This document shows, one piece after another, positions 24,343-33,232 of a stretch of DNA of 64,000 nucleotides. Position 1 is the first letter of the stretch, and each line of letters begins with the position of its first letter. Position numbers and translations under genes: made by a program. This stretch comes from [Streptosporangium] indianense (GTDB lineage: Bacteria; Actinomycetota; Actinomycetes; Streptomycetales; Streptomycetaceae), in NCBI RefSeq assembly GCF_021474405.1, contig NZ_JAKEIO010000023.1:1-64000 (forward strand), in the 5' to 3' direction. The notes beneath the pieces were generated by a model. That model did no database searches. It saw only the letters and a list, made by a program, of their open reading frames with translations, and was not told the DNA's origin.

Positions 24343-24600
24343 ATGGAAGCCAAGCAATGGACCGTGCAGATCTATCTCACCGAGGACGGCGACGCCACGC
24401 ACGCGCGTGCCGTGCTCAGGACTCAGGACACCTCGACCGTGACGGGCAGGGGTTCGGCCCGGCGCAACCCGATCGACAGGCCCGTACCGGAGATCGGCGA
24501 GGAACTCGCCGCCAGCCGGGCTCTGGAGGACCTGGCGATCCGGCTGCACGACGTGGCGGCCGACGACATCGTCCAGCTGACGGGCCCCGTTCGGGCGTGA
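24343..24600 (+). CDS. DUF1876 (Rv1738/Rv2632c-type) small protein
   Basis: An 85-residue single-domain protein of the DUF1876 family: KQWTVQIYLTEDGDATHARAVL, the central GRGSARRNPIDRPVPEIGEELAASRAL, and a C-terminal helix. The M. tuberculosis member Rv1738 is among the most strongly DosR-induced genes and has been compared structurally with ribosome hibernation factors, so a role in translational shutdown is possible but unproven. Start: ATG at 24343; an in-frame GTG lies 9 bp upstream. A short cytoplasmic protein following the P-type ATPase by 101 bp, with its own operator-like site. Confidence 0.88.
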   Translation: MEAKQWTVQIYLTEDGDATHARAVLRTQDTSTVTGRGSARRNPIDRPVPEIGEELAASRALEDLAIRLHDVAADDIVQLTGPVRA

Positions 24601-24630
24601 CGGGCGGAGGCGGGGCTTCCCCCCTCCCCT

Positions 24631-24659
24631 GTGAGTCCCCCGCTGAGCGGCGGACTCAC
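24631..24659. terminator. Hairpin terminator between convergent DUF1876 and GH65 genes
   Basis: GTGAGTCC...GGACTCAC with an inner CCGC/GCGG stem (24631-24659), two stem segments separated by one C-C mismatch and a TGA loop. The right arm covers the stop codon of the GH65 gene. Confidence 0.7.
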
Positions 24660-27034
24660 GCACGCCCGTCGGCCAGCAGCAGCCGGCTCGTCTCCCCGGG
24701 GCCGACGCAGACGGTCCGGTCCGGCAGCCGGACATCGATCGGCGGACCGCCGGACGACGGGACGGCGATCTCCAGCCGGCCGCTCTCCAGCAGCAACCGC
24801 ACGCCCCAGTGCCCCTGGTACTGCAGCGAGAAGCCGTACGACGACAGCTCGGGAAGCGGCACGGGGTCCAGCCACAGCGCCCCTTGACGGGCCTCCAGCC
24901 CGGTCAGCCCGCGCTGTACCAGGTCGAGGGTGCCGGCCATCGCACCGAGGTGGATGCCCTCACCGGTGGTGCCGCCCTGGAGATCGGCCACATCCCCCCG
25001 CAGGGCCTCCTGACAGAACGACCAGGCCTCGCTGCGCCGGGCGCGGGCCAGGATCCAGCCGTGGACGAGGCCGCTGAGGGTGGAGCCGTGGCTGGTGCGG
25101 GCGAGGTAGTAGTCGACGGTCCGCGCCCAGGTCTCCCCGTCCATGCGGTAGCCCAGGCGCCGGAAGAGGCCCTGGAGCTCGTCGGGCGAGAAGAGGTAGC
25201 CGAGCATCAGTACGTCCGCCTGCTTGGAGGCTTTGTAGCGGTTCACGCTGTCGCCCTCCGCCTCCAGGATCCGGTCGAGCCGCCGGATGTCGTCGTAGCG
25301 CGTCCGGTAGCCGTCCCAGTCGAGTTCGGCCAGGTCGCCGTACCCCTCGAACTGGCTGATGACACCGTCGTGGAACGGCACGCGCAGCGTGTGGGAGACC
25401 TCCTCCCACTGCTCCGGCTCGCCGTCGTCCAGTTCGAGCCGTTCGACGAGTTCACGCCGCCGGGGTGCCGGCAGGTCGCGGAGCACCTCCAGCGCCCGGG
25501 CGAGCACCCAGGCGGCCGTCACGTTCGTGTAGGCGTTGTCCTCCAGGCCCGGCCGCTCGGCATCCGGGTACGCCTCGTGGTACTCGTCCGGGCCGACCAC
25601 CCCCCGAATGCTGTGCCGGCCCGACGCGGCGTCCCAGGCGGCCGAGTCGGCCCAGAAACGCGCGATCTGCACCAGCAGCTCAGCGCCCTTGGTGTGCAGG
25701 AACTCGACGTCGCCGCTGGCCTCGCAGTACTGCCACACGTTGTACGCGATCGCCGAGCCGACGTGGTGCTGGAGATGCGTGTGGTCCGGCAGCCAGCGGC
25801 CCGAGCGGGGGTTGAGGTGCAGCCGCTGGGTCTCCTCCCGTCCGTCGCTGCCGCTCTGCCAGGGGTACAGCGCCCCCCGCCGGCCGAGGGCCCGCGCGGC
25901 GGCGTGGGCCCGGTCCAGGCGCCGGTGACGGTAGTGGAGCAGGGCGCGGGACACCTCGGGGAAGTGCAGGTTCAGGTACGGCAGGACGAACAGTTCGTCC
26001 CAGAAGACGTGCCCGCGGTAGGCCTCGCCGTGAAGCCCGCGGGCCGGCACGCCCACGTCCAGCTCGGCGGTGTGCGGGGAGAGGGTCTGCAGCACGTGGA
26101 ACAGGTGCAGGCGCAGGATGGCACCCGCTTCTCCGGGGACGTCGATCCCGGCCCGGCGCCAGAGCTGGTCCCAGGCCGTCAGATGCGACTTCAGCATGGT
26201 CTCGAAGCCCGGCGCCGCGCTCACCCGGTCGACCGCGGTCTGCAGCGGGTCGCTGATCGCGGGGTCGCGCGAGGTGTGCAGGGCCACCGTCTTGTCGACG
26301 GCGACCGTGCGCCCCGGTTCCAGGACCAGACGCACTCCCTGGACCGCACGGGGGTGCTCGTGGGCCTCGGTGACGGGCGCGCCACAGGTCAGCCGGGCCG
26401 CCATACCGATCCGGATGTCCGAGGTGCGGGTACGGCAGCGCAACCACACGGTGCCGGGCGAGGCGGTGCCGGTGTGCACATGGGTCAGATGGCGTCCCTC
26501 GAGACCCCGGTAGCGCTGCACGCCGCTGTTGGTCACTCCCCCGTCCAGCGCCGCCTCCACCTCCAGCTCCGCCGGTTCTCCCTCCACCGTGAACTCGGTG
26601 CGCAGGACCGCGAGGTAGGGATCGGCCATGTGTACGAGCCGCTGCTGGCGTACGGACAACACCCGTCCGGTGTCCAGGCCGTAACGGGTCACGCGTTCCA
26701 GGACCCCCGCGCCCAGGTTCAGAGCCTGCCGGTGCGCGAGCACCGGCGCGGAGTCCGGCGTGAGCCACGCACCGCCCGGCCGGCGGAAGCGGAGCGGCAA
26801 CCAGTTCGGCAGGTTGACCATGTCCTCGTTCTCGACCCGGCGTCCGGCGACCACCGAGGTGAGCCGGTTGTAGCAGCCGGCCGCGTAGGTGCCCGGATAG
26901 TGCACGTCGTCGGCGGCACACTCCGGCAGGGCGCCGCGTGTGGCGAAACGACCGTTGCCCAGCGTGCACAGCGACTCCCGCAGCCGTTCGTCCGCCGGGT
27001 CGTATCCCTCGTACTCCCAGGTCCAGGCCGTCAT
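24656..27034 (-). CDS. Glycoside hydrolase family 65 protein (disaccharide phosphorylase-like)
   Basis: A 792-residue GH65 protein: N-terminal beta-sandwich (MTAWTWEYEGYDP..., TLGNGRFATRGA), linker, (alpha/alpha)6 catalytic barrel, and small C-terminal beta domain. The catalytic acid region is GVVGPDEYHEAYPD, and the phosphate/substrate segment is KQADVLMLGYLF with TSHGSTLSGLVHGW. GH65 members phosphorolyse or hydrolyse alpha-glucosidic disaccharides such as maltose, trehalose or kojibiose; I cannot set the substrate. It may mobilise storage sugar as a phosphorylated glucose, saving ATP. Start: ATG at 27032-27034 after AAGGGGG. Confidence 0.93.
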   Translation of the reverse strand: MTAWTWEYEGYDPADERLRESLCTLGNGRFATRGALPECAADDVHYPGTYAAGCYNRLTSVVAGRRVENEDMVNLPNWLPLRFRRPGGAWLTPDSAPVLAHRQALNLGAGVLERVTRYGLDTGRVLSVRQQRLVHMADPYLAVLRTEFTVEGEPAELEVEAALDGGVTNSGVQRYRGLEGRHLTHVHTGTASPGTVWLRCRTRTSDIRIGMAARLTCGAPVTEAHEHPRAVQGVRLVLEPGRTVAVDKTVALHTSRDPAISDPLQTAVDRVSAAPGFETMLKSHLTAWDQLWRRAGIDVPGEAGAILRLHLFHVLQTLSPHTAELDVGVPARGLHGEAYRGHVFWDELFVLPYLNLHFPEVSRALLHYRHRRLDRAHAAARALGRRGALYPWQSGSDGREETQRLHLNPRSGRWLPDHTHLQHHVGSAIAYNVWQYCEASGDVEFLHTKGAELLVQIARFWADSAAWDAASGRHSIRGVVGPDEYHEAYPDAERPGLEDNAYTNVTAAWVLARALEVLRDLPAPRRRELVERLELDDGEPEQWEEVSHTLRVPFHDGVISQFEGYGDLAELDWDGYRTRYDDIRRLDRILEAEGDSVNRYKASKQADVLMLGYLFSPDELQGLFRRLGYRMDGETWARTVDYYLARTSHGSTLSGLVHGWILARARRSEAWSFCQEALRGDVADLQGGTTGEGIHLGAMAGTLDLVQRGLTGLEARQGALWLDPVPLPELSSYGFSLQYQGHWGVRLLLESGRLEIAVPSSGGPPIDVRLPDRTVCVGPGETSRLLLADGRA

Positions 27035-27113
27035 GCAGCTGCCCCCTTCGCGGCTGGGAGGGTCGGTGATCCGGTGTGAGCCTCGTGCGGACCAGTGTGG
27101 CCCGGCGCGAGCG

Positions 27114-27166
27114 GCGCCCCGGCGTCCCCCGACACGAGCCAGGTCGTGTCGGGGACGCCGGGGCGC
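27114..27166. terminator. Strong hairpin terminator downstream of USP
   Basis: Arms GCGCCCCGGCGTCCC/CCGACACGA (27114-27137) and TCGTGTCGGGGACGCCGGGGCGC (27144-27166) pair over 23 bp with a single bulged C and a 6-nt loop. It lies 31 bp beyond the USP stop (27197) and before the GH65 start on the same strand, so it separates the two transcripts. Confidence 0.85.
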
Positions 27167-27196
27167 ACACGCGCGGGTCTCGGGCCGCCCGGCGCG

Positions 27197-28069
27197 TCAG
27201 ACGCGCTGCGGGACGACGGCGACGGGACAGGCCGCGTGGTGCAGCAGGGTGTGGCTCACCCTGCCGAGCTGGAGGCCGAAGTGGCCGGACCGGCGCCGTG
27301 CGCCGACGACCACCAGGTCGGCAGCCTCCGAGCGGTCGACCAGCACCCTGCGGGCCGGCCCCTCGATCGTCACCCGGTTCACCCGTACGGCCTGATGATC
27401 GGCCGCCGCATCGGCGACCAGCGCATCGACCAGGTCGGAGGCCTGCGCCTCGTGGTCCGCGCTCTCCTCGGCGGGAGCCGGCTGGTCGCCGCTCTCGTGC
27501 GAGGGACGACGCCAGGCCCGGACGACGTCGAGTACGCATCCACGCGCCTCGGCCTCCCGGAAGGCGAACCGGACGGCCTCGTGGCTCGTGTCGGGGTCTC
27601 CGGCACCGAGCAGGACCCGGCCGTGAGTCCCCCCGAGGCCTGCCTTGTCGCCCCGGACCACGATGACCGGGCAGTACGCGCGCGCCGCGACAGCGAGGCC
27701 CACCGAGCCGAGCAGGGCTCCCTTGAGCTCTCCACGGCCGCGCGATCCGGTCACCAGGGCGGAGGCGTTGTCGCCCTCGCTCAGGAGGGCGGACACCGCT
27801 TCGGCGGCCACCGCCTCGGCCGACACCTTCAGATCGGGGTTGAGCCGTCGGACGCGTTCCTCGGCGGAGGCCACGATGTGCTGCGCCATCACCCGCTCCG
27901 ACGGCCGCTGCACACTCAGAGAGGGCAGCGCACCCTCGTATCGCTCCCACAGGGAGCCGTGGACCAGACGCAACGACAGGCCGTGGCGTGCGGCCTCATC
28001 CACCGCCCAGTCGACGGCGAGGATGCTGCCGTCGGACCCGTCGACGCCGACGACCAGGGGCAGTTCCAT
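27197..28069 (-). CDS. Universal stress protein, tandem UspA domains
   Basis: A 290-residue tandem USP, closest in the window to the one at 2910-3791: both begin MELPLVVGVDGSDG or similar and share WERYEG, GSRGRGELKG and LLHHAACPVAVVPQ. Domain one keeps the ATP signature GSRGRGELKGALLGSVG; domain two has the altered VVGARRRSGHFGLQLG. Start: ATG at 28067-28069 with GGTGGAATC before it. Upstream DNA carries a tandem operator pair like that of its paralogue, showing that promoter and gene were duplicated together. Confidence 0.93.
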   Translation of the reverse strand: MELPLVVGVDGSDGSILAVDWAVDEAARHGLSLRLVHGSLWERYEGALPSLSVQRPSERVMAQHIVASAEERVRRLNPDLKVSAEAVAAEAVSALLSEGDNASALVTGSRGRGELKGALLGSVGLAVAARAYCPVIVVRGDKAGLGGTHGRVLLGAGDPDTSHEAVRFAFREAEARGCVLDVVRAWRRPSHESGDQPAPAEESADHEAQASDLVDALVADAAADHQAVRVNRVTIEGPARRVLVDRSEAADLVVVGARRRSGHFGLQLGRVSHTLLHHAACPVAVVPQRV

Positions 28070-28152
28070 GATTCCACCGCCAATCCTTCGTGCTGCCACT
28101 CGTGCAGCAGGGCTACTACTGTCACGGTCGCGCTTCGGCGCCGTCGTCGGCA

Positions 28153-28188
28153 GGGGCGATTGGGCCCCGGCCGGCGCCGTTCGGCCCA
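28153..28188. promoter_or_regulatory. Tandem OsdR/DevR-type operator pair
   Basis: GGGGCGATTGGGCCCC (28153-28168) and GGCGCCGTTCGGCCCA (28173-28188), centres 20 bp apart and 91 and 111 bp upstream of the USP start at 28069. The layout and even the wording of the first element (GGGGCGRTTGGGCCCC) repeat those at 3864-3899. Confidence 0.65.
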
Positions 28189-28211
28189 TCTGCCCGGCCG
28201 ACCCCGTCAGC

Positions 28212-28227
28212 GGGGACGGTCGGCCCT
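28212..28227. promoter_or_regulatory. OsdR/DevR-type operator (imperfect)
   Basis: GGGGACGGTCGGCCCT followed by TA. The left arm is GGGAC, as in mycobacterial DosR boxes. It lies between the USP pair and the hydrogenase sites. Confidence 0.5.
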
Positions 28228-28424
28228 TACCCGTGCGACGGCGGACGACGAGGCCGACAGGCGGGGGAAGCACCAGGAGACGGGGCGATCACCGTGAAGA
28301 GGATCCAGGAAACAAAGCGCCCCCGGCCGCCGCGCCGGCCGGATCCTCCCGACCTGCGCACGCCGTCGGGGCGGCCGATGCCCTGCTGAGCCCGGCCGGA
28401 AGGCCGGGGAACCGGGGCCGGTCG

Positions 28425-28438
28425 AGGCCGACCGGCCC
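28425..28438. promoter_or_regulatory. OsdR/DevR-type operator upstream of the hydrogenase operon
   Basis: AGGCCGACCGGCCC followed by TA, centre 277 bp upstream of hydB. If used for hydB it implies a long leader; the site at 28604 is closer. Confidence 0.5.
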
Positions 28439-28603
28439 TACCGGACATGTCGTCCGGGTGGTGTGCTGAAAGTGACGGGAAGGACGAAATGAGACGCGGG
28501 GAAGCGGCCTCGGACCGTGCACCGCGCAATCAGGATCCGCGAGAAGTGGATGTCCTTCCCGCCTCTCGTGCGCAGGGCACGGGGATCGCCCGGGCCCCCG
28601 ATG

Positions 28604-28617
28604 AGGCCGAAGGGCCC
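28604..28617. promoter_or_regulatory. OsdR/DevR-type operator proximal to hydB
   Basis: AGGCCGAAGGGCCC, centre 97 bp upstream of the hydB ATG at 28708. Arms match except the first base. Confidence 0.52.
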
Positions 28618-28707
28618 CACGAAGGTGCCCGGGCGGCCCGTGGTGCCGCGCTTCCCGGGGGAACAGGCTGGCATCAGAGGGCCGAGCAAGGACGCGGAGG
28701 GGTGAGC

Positions 28708-29874
28708 ATGACGAACAACCCGGCAACCGGCGTCCTCGACAGAGACGGACTCAGTGCCCTGATCGAGGTCCTGGCCGCGCAGGGACGAACGGTCATCGGG
28801 CCGACGGTCCGGGACGGTGCGATCGTCCTGGCCGAGATCGGCTCCGCCGATGATCTTCCGTTCGGCTGGGGCTCGGAGGTCGAAGCCGGCCGCTACCGCC
28901 TCGTGCCGCGTGCCGACGGTGCCGTGTTCGCCCATACGGCGGGCCCGCAGTCCTGGAAGACGTTCCTGCATCCGCAACGGGAGAAGCTGTGGAGCGCGGA
29001 GCGCACGCCGGACGGCGCCCTGTCGGTCACCGAGGACGACCCGGAGCAGACGTCGTACGCCTTCCTGGGCGTACGTCCCTGCGATCTGCGGGCCATCACC
29101 ATCCAGGACCGTGTGCTGGCCGGCGGCCGGTACCCGGACCGTGGCTACCGGGAACGGCGAACGGGTGCCTTCCTGATCGCCGCCGAGTGCACCGAGCCCG
29201 GCGCCACCTGCTTCTGCGTCTCCATGGGCGGCGGTCCGGCAGTCGATGGTTCGGGGTTCGACCTCGCGCTGACCGAGGTCCTGGACCAGGGTGGTCACCG
29301 CTTCCTCGTCCGGGTGGGCAGTGAGGCGGGACGGGACGCCCTCGACGGTGTGCCGCACGCACCGGCCGACGCGGAGACGGAGTACGCGGCCCGTGCGGCC
29401 GTGGACGCCGCCCGGGACCGGATGGGCCGGGCGATGCCGCCCGTGGACCTGCGGACGCTGATGGGCGAGAGCCTTGAGGCCGACCGCTGGGACGACGTGG
29501 CCGCCCGCTGTCTGACGTGCGGCAACTGCACCATGGTCTGCCCCACCTGCTTCTGCACCACCACCGAGGAGGTCACCGATCTCACCGGCGACCACGCCGA
29601 GCGGTGGCTGCGGTGGGACTCCTGTTTCGATGTGGCCTTCTCCCACCTCCACGGCGGGCCCGTGCGGGCGTCGGCCCGCAGCCGCTACCGGCAGTGGCTC
29701 ACCCACAAGCTCTCCACCTGGTACGAGCAGTTCGGCAGCTCCGGCTGCGTGGGCTGCGGGCGCTGCGTGACCTGGTGCCCGGTCGGTATCGACATCACCG
29801 AGGAAGCCGCGGCGCTGCACGACGAACGCGCGGGCCGTCTGCGGCACGAGAAGCAGAAGGAGACGCAACGATGA
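28708..29874 (+). CDS. hydB: [NiFe] hydrogenase iron-sulfur (beta) subunit, HydB-like
   Basis: A 388-residue electron-transfer subunit of a soluble group-3b (NADP-linked/sulfhydrogenase-type) hydrogenase. Two ferredoxin-like cluster motifs are visible: [16 protein letters not shown] near residues 268-283 and [16 protein letters not shown] near 346-361. They are expected to bind two [4Fe-4S] clusters linking the small subunit to the flavin subunit. The N-terminal part contains [10 protein letters not shown] and [11 protein letters not shown], family motifs of the sulfhydrogenase beta chain. Start: ATG at 28708 with GCGGAGGGG upstream. First gene of an overlapping operon through hypE; its stop overlaps the cNMP-domain gene. 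Confidence 0.93.
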   Translation: MTNNPATGVLDRDGLSALIEVLAAQGRTVIGPTVRDGAIVLAEIGSADDLPFGWGSEVEAGRYRLVPRADGAVFAHTAGPQSWKTFLHPQREKLWSAERTPDGALSVTEDDPEQTSYAFLGVRPCDLRAITIQDRVLAGGRYPDRGYRERRTGAFLIAAECTEPGATCFCVSMGGGPAVDGSGFDLALTEVLDQGGHRFLVRVGSEAGRDALDGVPHAPADAETEYAARAAVDAARDRMGRAMPPVDLRTLMGESLEADRWDDVAARCLTCGNCTMVCPTCFCTTTEEVTDLTGDHAERWLRWDSCFDVAFSHLHGGPVRASARSRYRQWLTHKLSTWYEQFGSSGCVGCGRCVTWCPVGIDITEEAAALHDERAGRLRHEKQKETQR

Positions 29875-30329
29875 CCTCCACCACCACTGTCTCCGTGGGC
29901 CTCCCGGTCGAGCACCGAGACCGGCTGATGCGGCTCGCCCGTGAGGTCTCCTTCGGAGCCGGCACACGCCTCTTCGAAGAGGGCCGCCGCGCCGACCGGT
30001 TCTGGGTCATCCGGACCGGAACCGTCCTCCTCGACCTGCACGTGCCCGGTCGTGGCGCCGCCGTCATCGAGTCCCTGGGCCACGGCGAGCTGCTCGGCTG
30101 GTCCTGGCACTACCCCCCGTACGTGTGGCAGCTGGGCGCCGGGGCACTCAGCCCCGTGCGGGCCTGGGAATTCGACGCGGAGACCGTACGGGCCCTGTGC
30201 GCGCGGGATCCCGCGTTCGGTCGGTCGATCGCCACCTGGGTCGGCCGGGTCGTGACACACCGGCTGCAGGCCTCGCGCATCCGTCTGCTCGACCTGTACG
30301 CCCCGTACGGGAGCGGGAGCCGGGCATGA
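29871..30329 (+). CDS. Stand-alone cNMP-binding-fold protein inside hydrogenase operon
   Basis: A 152-residue Crp-fold protein without HTH, paralogue of 3967-4425. It is placed between hydB and hydG with ATGA overlaps at both ends (29871-29874 and 30326-30329), so it is made together with the enzyme subunits. The cassette region reads [21 protein letters not shown], with conserved Trp residues rather than the Arg/Thr that bind cAMP phosphate. Both paralogues keep LFxEGxRADRFWxxRTGT and [13 protein letters not shown]. Possibly a regulatory or assembly partner of the hydrogenase; that role is inference from position. Confidence 0.86.
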   Translation: MTSTTTVSVGLPVEHRDRLMRLAREVSFGAGTRLFEEGRRADRFWVIRTGTVLLDLHVPGRGAAVIESLGHGELLGWSWHYPPYVWQLGAGALSPVRAWEFDAETVRALCARDPAFGRSIATWVGRVVTHRLQASRIRLLDLYAPYGSGSRA

Positions 30330-31144
30330 GCGACGTCCCCGTCCCCCACCTGGTGACCGGCATGCGGCGCGAAACGGCCGACACGGTCAGTCTCACGCTG
30401 ACGCCCGCCGGGCAGGAGGCTCTCGAGCCCTTCGCGCCGGGCCAGTTCGCCATGGTGTACGCCTTCGGGGTCGGGGAGATCCCCGTCTCGGTGTCCCGCG
30501 TCGGACGCCGGGAACTCGTCCACACGATCCGCTCCGTGGGCGCGGTCTCGGCGGCCTTGTGCGCGCTCCGGCCGGGCTCCCAGGTGGGTCTGCGTGGCCC
30601 CTTCGGTACCGGCTGGGAGCTGGAGCGGGCGGCCGGTCAGGACATCGTGGCGGTGACGGGCGGCATCGGCCTGGCCCCCCTGCGGCCCCTCGTCCTCGCC
30701 GCGCGGGCGGCCCACCGGGCATATGGGCGGCTGAACCTGCTCGTCGGATCGCGCACGTTCGAAGACCTTCTGTATGCCGATCAGGTTCGGGCCTGGGCGG
30801 AATCGCACGGGCCGCTGCTCTGCCGGGCCACCGTAGATCGCCCGTCCCCCGGCTGGTGGGGCCACGTCGGTCTCGTCACGACGCTGCTGAACAGCGCGCG
30901 CTTCGTGCCGGAGAACACCACGGCGTACGTGTGCGGGCCCGAGGTCATGATCCGTGCCACCGCCCGCGACCTGCTGCACCGGGGCGTGCGCGCGGACCGC
31001 ATCCGGGTCTCGCTGGAACGCAACATGCGCTGCGCCACCGGGCACTGCGGTCACTGCCAGCTCGGTGGGGTGCTGATGTGCCGCGACGGTCCCGTGATCG
31101 GCTGGGACCGGGCCGCATCCCTGCTCATGGTGAGGGAGTTGTGA
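30326..31144 (+). CDS. hydG: [NiFe] hydrogenase FAD/NAD(P)-binding (gamma) subunit, HydG-like
   Basis: A 272-residue ferredoxin-NADP reductase-like subunit. It has an FAD-binding barrel (about 1-95; [22 protein letters not shown] and [12 protein letters not shown]), a NAD(P) domain (about 100-225; [19 protein letters not shown] and [11 protein letters not shown]), and a C-terminal [2Fe-2S] motif with four cysteines ([19 protein letters not shown], about 234-252). It transfers electrons between NAD(P)(H) and the iron-sulfur chain. Length and layout match Pyrococcus sulfhydrogenase gamma and mycobacterial Hyh. ATGA-coupled upstream; the small subunit begins 1 bp after its stop. Confidence 0.93.
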   Translation: MSDVPVPHLVTGMRRETADTVSLTLTPAGQEALEPFAPGQFAMVYAFGVGEIPVSVSRVGRRELVHTIRSVGAVSAALCALRPGSQVGLRGPFGTGWELERAAGQDIVAVTGGIGLAPLRPLVLAARAAHRAYGRLNLLVGSRTFEDLLYADQVRAWAESHGPLLCRATVDRPSPGWWGHVGLVTTLLNSARFVPENTTAYVCGPEVMIRATARDLLHRGVRADRIRVSLERNMRCATGHCGHCQLGGVLMCRDGPVIGWDRAASLLMVREL

Positions 31145-31145
31145 C

Positions 31146-31901
31146 ATGTCCGTGCCGACGCTCGCGGTGTTCAAGCTCGCGTCCTGTGACGGCTGCCAGC
31201 TGACGCTCCTGGACTGCGAGGACGAGCTCCTCACGCTCGCCGGGGAGGTGCGCATCGCACACTTCCTGGAGGCGTCGAGCGCGGTGACGCCCGGCCCGTA
31301 CGACCTCGCCCTCGTGGAGGGCTCGGTCACCACACCCGCCGACGCGGAACGGGTCCGGGAGATCCGCGCGCAGTCCCGCCACCTGGTGACCATCGGCGCG
31401 TGTGCCACCGCCGGCGGAATCCAGGCGCTGCGGAACTTCGCGGACGTCGAGGAGTTCACCCGCGCCGTGTACGCCCGGCCCGACTACATCGACGTCCTCG
31501 CCACCTCGACACCGGTCTCGGACCATGTGGACGTCGACTTCGAGCTGCGCGGCTGCCCCATCGACCGCAAGCAGCTTCTCGAGGTGATCACCGCCTACCT
31601 GGCCGGCCGCAAGCCGGACATCCCCGATCACAGCGTGTGCTTCGCCTGCAAGCGTCGCGGCACCGTGTGCGTCACCGTGGCCCACGGCACCCCCTGCCTC
31701 GGCCCCGTCACGCACGCGGGATGCGGGGCGATCTGCCCGGCGTACGGGCGCGGATGCTACGGCTGCTTCGGCCCGTCGGGGTCGCCGAACCTTCGTGCTC
31801 TGATCCCGCTGCTGCATCGCGACGGCATGGACGACCGAGCGGTCGAGCGCCTCCTGCGCACCTTCAACGCCCCCGCCTTCGACAAGGAGGTGCGGTCGTG
31901 A
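31146..31901 (+). CDS. hydD: [NiFe] hydrogenase small (delta) subunit
   Basis: A 251-residue small subunit of the soluble group-3 type, with no Tat signal peptide. The proximal-cluster motif [14 protein letters not shown] (Cys14, Cys17) opens the protein; GACATAGG follows. The C-terminal part has [34 protein letters not shown] for the remaining [4Fe-4S] clusters. It carries electrons from the NiFe site toward HydB/HydG. The absence of a signal peptide places the enzyme in the cytoplasm. Its stop overlaps the GTG of the large subunit (31898-31901). Confidence 0.95.
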   Translation: MSVPTLAVFKLASCDGCQLTLLDCEDELLTLAGEVRIAHFLEASSAVTPGPYDLALVEGSVTTPADAERVREIRAQSRHLVTIGACATAGGIQALRNFADVEEFTRAVYARPDYIDVLATSTPVSDHVDVDFELRGCPIDRKQLLEVITAYLAGRKPDIPDHSVCFACKRRGTVCVTVAHGTPCLGPVTHAGCGAICPAYGRGCYGCFGPSGSPNLRALIPLLHRDGMDDRAVERLLRTFNAPAFDKEVRS

Positions 31902-33214
31902 CCCACCGCGGTTCCCGCGTCCTGCGCGTCGGCTCACTCGCCCGCGTGGAGGGGGAAGGCTCCCTGCATCTGCGCGTCGCGGGCCGCAGCGTGGAGGAGG
32001 CGCAGCTGCGGATCTACGAACCGCCGCGCTTCTTCGAGGCGTTCCTGCGCGGCCGCGCCCACACCGAGCCGCCCGACATCACCGCCCGGGTGTGCGGGAT
32101 CTGCCCCGTGGCCTACCAGATGAGCGCCTGCCGGGCGATCGAGGACGCCTGCGGCGTCACGGTCGACCGTCCGCTGCGCGACCTGCGCAGGATGCTGTAC
32201 TGCGGCGAATGGATCGAGAGCCACGCCCTGCACATCTACCTCCTGCACGCCCCGGACTTCCTCGGCTGCGACAGCGCCGTCGACCTGGCCCGCACCCGGC
32301 GCGCGGCCGTCGAGCGGGGGCTGCGGCTGAAGCAGGCGGGCAACGCCATCCTCGAACTGCTCGGGGGGCGTGCGATCCATCCGGTGAACGTCCGGCTGGG
32401 CGGCTTCCACCGGGTGCCCGCGCATGATGAACTCAGGCCCTTGCAGGAGAAGTTGCGGCGGGCCGCCGAAGACGCCTGGGAGACGGTCGGCCTGGTCGCG
32501 GGGTTCGACTTCCCGGACACCTCCCTCGACGCCGACTTCCTGGCTCTCTCCTCTCCCACGACGTACGCCATCGAGGACGGCACCCCTGCCGTGCTGCGCA
32601 CCGATGGCGCTCGCCGCCACTTCCGGCCCAGTGCTTTCCCCGACCATGTCCGCGAGGAGCAGGTGCCGCACTCGACCGCCCTGCACTCCCGTCTGGACGG
32701 GCGGCGCCACCTCACGGGGCCCCTCGCCCGGTTCGCGATCAGCGGCGACTCGCTGTCGCCCACCGCTCGGGAAGCGGTCCGCGAGGCCGGACTCGACACC
32801 GTGTGCCGCAACCCCTACCGCTCGGTGCTCGTCCGGGCCGTGGAGGTGGTGTACGCGATCGACGAGGCCCTGCGCATCATCGCCGCCTACGAGCCCCCGG
32901 CCCGCCCTCACGTCGACGTACCGCCTCGCGCGGGCACCGGACACGGCATCACCGAGGCACCGCGCGGCCTGCTCTACCACCGCTACCGGCTGGACCCCGA
33001 GGGCACCGTCACCGACGCGTGCCTGGTGCCGCCCACCGCACAGAACCAGGGCGCCATCGAGGACGACCTGGTCCGGATCGTCGAGCGGACGCTCGCCGAG
33101 GGTGATCCCACCGACGAGGAACTGACGCGTCTGTGCGAACGGGCCATCCGCAACCACGACCCGTGCATCTCGTGCTCCGCTCACTTCCTCGACCTGACCA
33201 TCGACCGCGCCTGA
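31898..33214 (+). CDS. hydA: [NiFe] hydrogenase large (alpha) subunit, group 3b type
   Basis: A 438-residue catalytic subunit. It carries the N-terminal L0 motif [12 protein letters not shown]1 motif RVCGICP (Cys66, Cys69) and the C-terminal L2 motif DPCISCSAH (Cys423, Cys426, His429), the four cysteines that bind Ni-Fe. After His429 a 9-residue tail FLDLTIDRA remains for removal by the endopeptidase (gene at 12276). The reaction is H2 + NADP+ to NADPH + H+, reversible in this group. Start: GTG at 31898, overlapping the small-subunit stop. Assignment to 3b rests on the HydB/HydG/small/large gene set; phylogeny was not run. Confidence 0.95.
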   Translation: MTHRGSRVLRVGSLARVEGEGSLHLRVAGRSVEEAQLRIYEPPRFFEAFLRGRAHTEPPDITARVCGICPVAYQMSACRAIEDACGVTVDRPLRDLRRMLYCGEWIESHALHIYLLHAPDFLGCDSAVDLARTRRAAVERGLRLKQAGNAILELLGGRAIHPVNVRLGGFHRVPAHDELRPLQEKLRRAAEDAWETVGLVAGFDFPDTSLDADFLALSSPTTYAIEDGTPAVLRTDGARRHFRPSAFPDHVREEQVPHSTALHSRLDGRRHLTGPLARFAISGDSLSPTAREAVREAGLDTVCRNPYRSVLVRAVEVVYAIDEALRIIAAYEPPARPHVDVPPRAGTGHGITEAPRGLLYHRYRLDPEGTVTDACLVPPTAQNQGAIEDDLVRIVERTLAEGDPTDEELTRLCERAIRNHDPCISCSAHFLDLTIDRA

Positions 33215-33232
33215 CGCCCCGAGGAGGACACC

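Larger units (their letters stand above)
28070..28707. other. Divergent intergenic region with at least five operator-like palindromes
   Basis: 638 bp between the USP (minus) and hydB (plus). Its content is the palindromes at 28153-28188, 28212-28227, 28425-28438 and 28604-28617, and a short inverted repeat CCGGACATGTCGTCCGG at 28441-28457. A weak frame from ATG 28489 (with GGAAGGAC before it) runs in phase into hydB but its residues look non-conserved. No separate gene is supported. Confidence 0.6.

Noticed and set aside
28489-28707. N-terminal extension of hydB from ATG 28489
   Set aside because: The frame is open and has a weak ribosome site, but the extra 73 residues are low complexity and the family begins at the ATG at 28708, which has a better GGAGGGG site.
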